From the NCBI GenBank assembly GCA_001570385.1, contig BBYL01000007.1, forward strand, positions 372,001 through 436,000: 64,000 bases of DNA. Direction: 5' to 3'. This document shows positions 61,788-64,000 of this stretch, in pieces. This stretch comes from Microtetraspora glauca. GTDB lineage: Bacteria; Actinomycetota; Actinomycetes; Streptosporangiales; Streptosporangiaceae. Both the position numbers and the translations under genes were made by a program. The first letter of the stretch is position 1. Each line of letters starts with the position of its first letter. The notes below the pieces were generated by a model, which saw only the letters and a program-made list of their open reading frames with translations, had not been told where the DNA came from and did not search any database.

Positions 61788-62693
61788 ATGGATGTGGACC
61801 GAGAAGTTCGGCTGAGGCTCGATCTGGGCTATGACGGCACCGACTTCTCCGGCTGGGCGCGGCAGCCGGAGCGGCGAACCGTCCAGGGAGAGCTGGAAGG
61901 CGCGCTGGGCCGCATCCTCCGGCTCGATCCGGCTCCTCAACTGACCGTGGCGGGCCGTACGGACGCGGGGGTGCACGCCCGGGGGCAGGTGGCGCACGTG
62001 GATCTCGCGCTTTCCCGGCTCGCGGTCGCCGACACGGCCCGGCACCGGCAGCGTGATCCGGAGACCGACCCCGAGGACGCCTGGCGTGCCGAAGGCGCTC
62101 ATTGGCTCGCTGCGCTGACCAGACGGCTGGCAGGTGTTCTGCCCCAAGACGTACGCGTTTATGCCGTCTCAGTGGCTCCTGAGGGGTTTGACGCGCGATT
62201 CTCCGCTCTGTTCCGGCGATACGTCTACCGCGTCTGTGACGCTCCCGGTGGGACCGACCCGCTGCGGCGGCGCGAGGTGCTGTGGCACAACAGGTCACTC
62301 GACGTCGATCTGCTGAACGCCGCGGCCGAGCGGCTGATCGGCGAGCACGACTTCGCCGCGTTCTGCAAGAAACGCGAGGGCGCCACGACGATACGCGAGC
62401 TCCAGCGGCTCGACTGGTCGCGGGGCGAGGACGGGATCATCCGGGCGACCGTCGTCGCGGACGCGTTCTGCCATTCCATGGTCCGCGCCCTGGTGGGCTC
62501 CCTGCTCGCGGTCGGGGAGGGCAGGCAGCCCGTCGAATGGCCGGGTCTGGTGCTGTCGAGGGCCGTACGGGAGTCCGGGGTGCACGTGGCCCCGGCGCAC
62601 GGGCTGACCCTGGAGGAGGTTCGCTACCCGGTAGGCGAGGAACTGGCCCGGCGCGCCATGGCGACGCGCCGGGTGCGCACGCTCAGCCCGTGA
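61788..62693 (+). CDS. truA: tRNA pseudouridine(38-40) synthase TruA
   Basis: A 301-residue pseudouridine synthase acting on the anticodon arm. The catalytic Asp is Asp59 in [16 protein letters not shown] and [20 protein letters not shown] are typical. The ATG at 61788 touches GGGAGG; a GTG at 61794 has better spacing and would remove two residues. A low-similarity insert (about 88-110, [18 protein letters not shown]) lies between the two halves. Its end overlaps the convergent gene by 11 bases. Confidence 0.94.
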   Translation: MDVDREVRLRLDLGYDGTDFSGWARQPERRTVQGELEGALGRILRLDPAPQLTVAGRTDAGVHARGQVAHVDLALSRLAVADTARHRQRDPETDPEDAWRAEGAHWLAALTRRLAGVLPQDVRVYAVSVAPEGFDARFSALFRRYVYRVCDAPGGTDPLRRREVLWHNRSLDVDLLNAAAERLIGEHDFAAFCKKREGATTIRELQRLDWSRGEDGIIRATVVADAFCHSMVRALVGSLLAVGEGRQPVEWPGLVLSRAVRESGVHVAPAHGLTLEEVRYPVGEELARRAMATRRVRTLSP

Positions 62694-64000
62694 CGCGCTT
62701 GCCGATCACCTCGGCGGTGTGGTCGCGGAACGCACCGCTGACCGGGCCGAGATCCTGTTCCTTGGCGCCCGGCGTGTGGCCGTCGGCGTAGGTCGCGTAG
62801 CTGAACACGATGTAGCGACCCCACACCATGCCCGCGGCGTAGCCGCCGGAGATCGCCACGCGCTCGGCGCCGCTGCCCGTGTCGCCGTTGAGCCCGCGGA
62901 ACCAGAGGTTGCCGCTGAGGTTCTTGGCCTTGTCGACCGCGAGGGCCGCGTCCTTGGTGGGCAGCACCGCGATTCCGGTGGTCACCGCGTAGTGCTGCTT
63001 GGCGTCCACGTAGGTGGCCCGGAGGACCCTGCGGCACTCCTGCTGCTTCAGCGCGTCGGCGAAGGTGCCCGCCGCCGCCTGCTCGCAGCTGTCGGTCATG
63101 CTGACCTTGACCCGTTTGAAGCTGCGCCCGGCGAGGGTGATCCGCGCGTCCGGGAACGTCTCGGCCAGGGTGAGCTTGCGCGGGTCGGTCTCCTCCGAGT
63201 CGAGAGGGGCCGCGGCGTTCACGTTCGTGCCGCCGCTCGCGTTCGTGCTCGTGCTCGGCTGTGCCGCCGGGGTGGTGGCCGCGGGGGCGCCGCTGGTCGT
63301 CGGGGGCGCGCCGGCGGCCGACGCGTCCTCGGGTTGCCCGGTGTACGCCAGGTAGGCGGCGGCGCCGATGGCCACCACCACGATTCCCGTGCCGGCGCCG
63401 AGCAGGATCTTCTTGCCTGTGCCGGAGGAGCGCCTGGCGGGCGGAGCGGCCGGTGGGACGAACGGGACCGGAAGGTCGCCGGGCGGCCGGCCCTGTTCTG
63501 GCGCGAGCAGTACGGGGCTCGGCGAAGGAGTGACCGGCATGGGCGGCGACGCCGGGCCCGAACGGGCCGGAAGGTGCTGGTGGCCCGCCGCTTCGGCCTG
63601 GAGTCCGACCGGCTGACGCGGTCCGGGGGTCCCATCCGCCTGGCCGTGCCCGTTCAGGGAGCCGGAGTCCTGGTCCGGGCCCGAGTCGTACGCCGTGCCG
63701 GATTGCCGGGGGCCCACGGCCTCGCTCTGAGAGGGCGGCGTGAGATCCGAGACGCCGGGCAGAGGCCGGGCCAGCGGCGGTTCGCCGGAAGCCTCCGGAG
63801 GCTGGGGCCGGAAGGATTCGCCGTCCGCCGGGTCGCCGGTGTCCGCATCGGCGGGTGGCCGGGAGTGGTCGTCAGAATGCTCGCCCTCGGGATCCTCCCC
63901 GGGAGCGGCGGATCCGCGTTCGGTGGCGTCGGCACGCGCGGCGGCTCCGGGGGCGTCCGGGGCAGCGGACTCGTCCGGCGGCCAGGCCGCCCGTGCGCCG
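62683..64000 (-). CDS. Pro-rich single-pass membrane protein, 5' end outside window
   Basis: The frame is open from the stop at 62683 to the window edge, so the start lies beyond 64000; a GTG at 63717 is internal. The visible part (about 438 residues) has a long acidic and Pro-rich cytoplasmic region, a membrane helix near [20 protein letters not shown], a Ser/Thr/Ala linker and an extracellular domain of about 165 residues ([20 protein letters not shown], ending [17 protein letters not shown]). Two cysteines in the domain (DSCEQ and QQECRR) may pair. I do not recognise a named family. Confidence 0.7.
   Translation of the reverse strand, partial: GARAAWPPDESAAPDAPGAAARADATERGSAAPGEDPEGEHSDDHSRPPADADTGDPADGESFRPQPPEASGEPPLARPLPGVSDLTPPSQSEAVGPRQSGTAYDSGPDQDSGSLNGHGQADGTPGPRQPVGLQAEAAGHQHLPARSGPASPPMPVTPSPSPVLLAPEQGRPPGDLPVPFVPPAAPPARRSSGTGKKILLGAGTGIVVVAIGAAAYLAYTGQPEDASAAGAPPTTSGAPAATTPAAQPSTSTNASGGTNVNAAAPLDSEETDPRKLTLAETFPDARITLAGRSFKRVKVSMTDSCEQAAAGTFADALKQQECRRVLRATYVDAKQHYAVTTGIAVLPTKDAALAVDKAKNLSGNLWFRGLNGDTGSGAERVAISGGYAAGMVWGRYIVFSYATYADGHTPGAKEQDLGPVSGAFRDHTAEVIGKRVTG

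Overview
The window is GC-rich DNA from a filamentous-type actinomycete. The family is an inference, but Streptosporangiales (Streptosporangium, Microbispora or Nonomuraea-like) is the best guess. The grounds are GTG/TTG starts on many genes, the TTG-started rpoB with a Streptomyces-like N-terminus, class F sortases, SigE-family sigma factors, AfsR/LuxR-type STAND regulators, and the order aminotransferase - tRNA-Trp - secE - nusG.

The left third (1-24.4 kb) is accessory and regulatory. It opens with the 3' part of an ECF42-like sigma factor fused to a degenerate tyrosine-recombinase-like domain. Next come two cell-surface modules, each a secreted substrate with a C-terminal sorting signal followed by a class F sortase (1824-4411 and 6757-8580). 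They flank a DUF2079 membrane protein and the decayed tail of a second DUF2079 copy. Then follow a thiolase, a small basic protein, an acyl-CoA dehydrogenase, a methyltransferase, three paralogous STAND ATPases that differ by domain loss, adenosine deaminase, two consecutive SigE-type sigma/membrane-protein pairs, and a PLP aminotransferase.

From 24.6 kb rightward lies the main transcription/translation supercluster, all on the + strand: tRNA-Trp, secE, nusG, rplK, rplA, an LppX/LprG-like lipoprotein, the L10 leader with rplJ-rplL, two Mce-associated-like membrane proteins, rpoB-rpoC, rpsL-rpsG-fusA-tuf, the S10 and spc operons, secY-adk-map, a DUF1707 protein, infA-rpmJ, rpsM-rpsK-rpsD, rpoA, rplQ and truA. 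The last gene is a minus-strand membrane protein that runs off the right edge.

The most unusual observation is a family of about 75-77 nt elements in the long spacers of the ribosomal-protein operons: two in rpsQ-rplN, two in rpmJ-rpsM and one in rpsD-rpoA. All are in the sense orientation. They share a closing helix with compensatory changes and a central hairpin, capped by a GNRA loop in four of the five. I do not recognise it as a known RNA family. Other points worth a second look are the sigma-recombinase fusion, the paired sortase/substrate modules with a non-LPXTG signal, a substrate with one domain nested in another, and a very long inverted repeat before the S10 operon.
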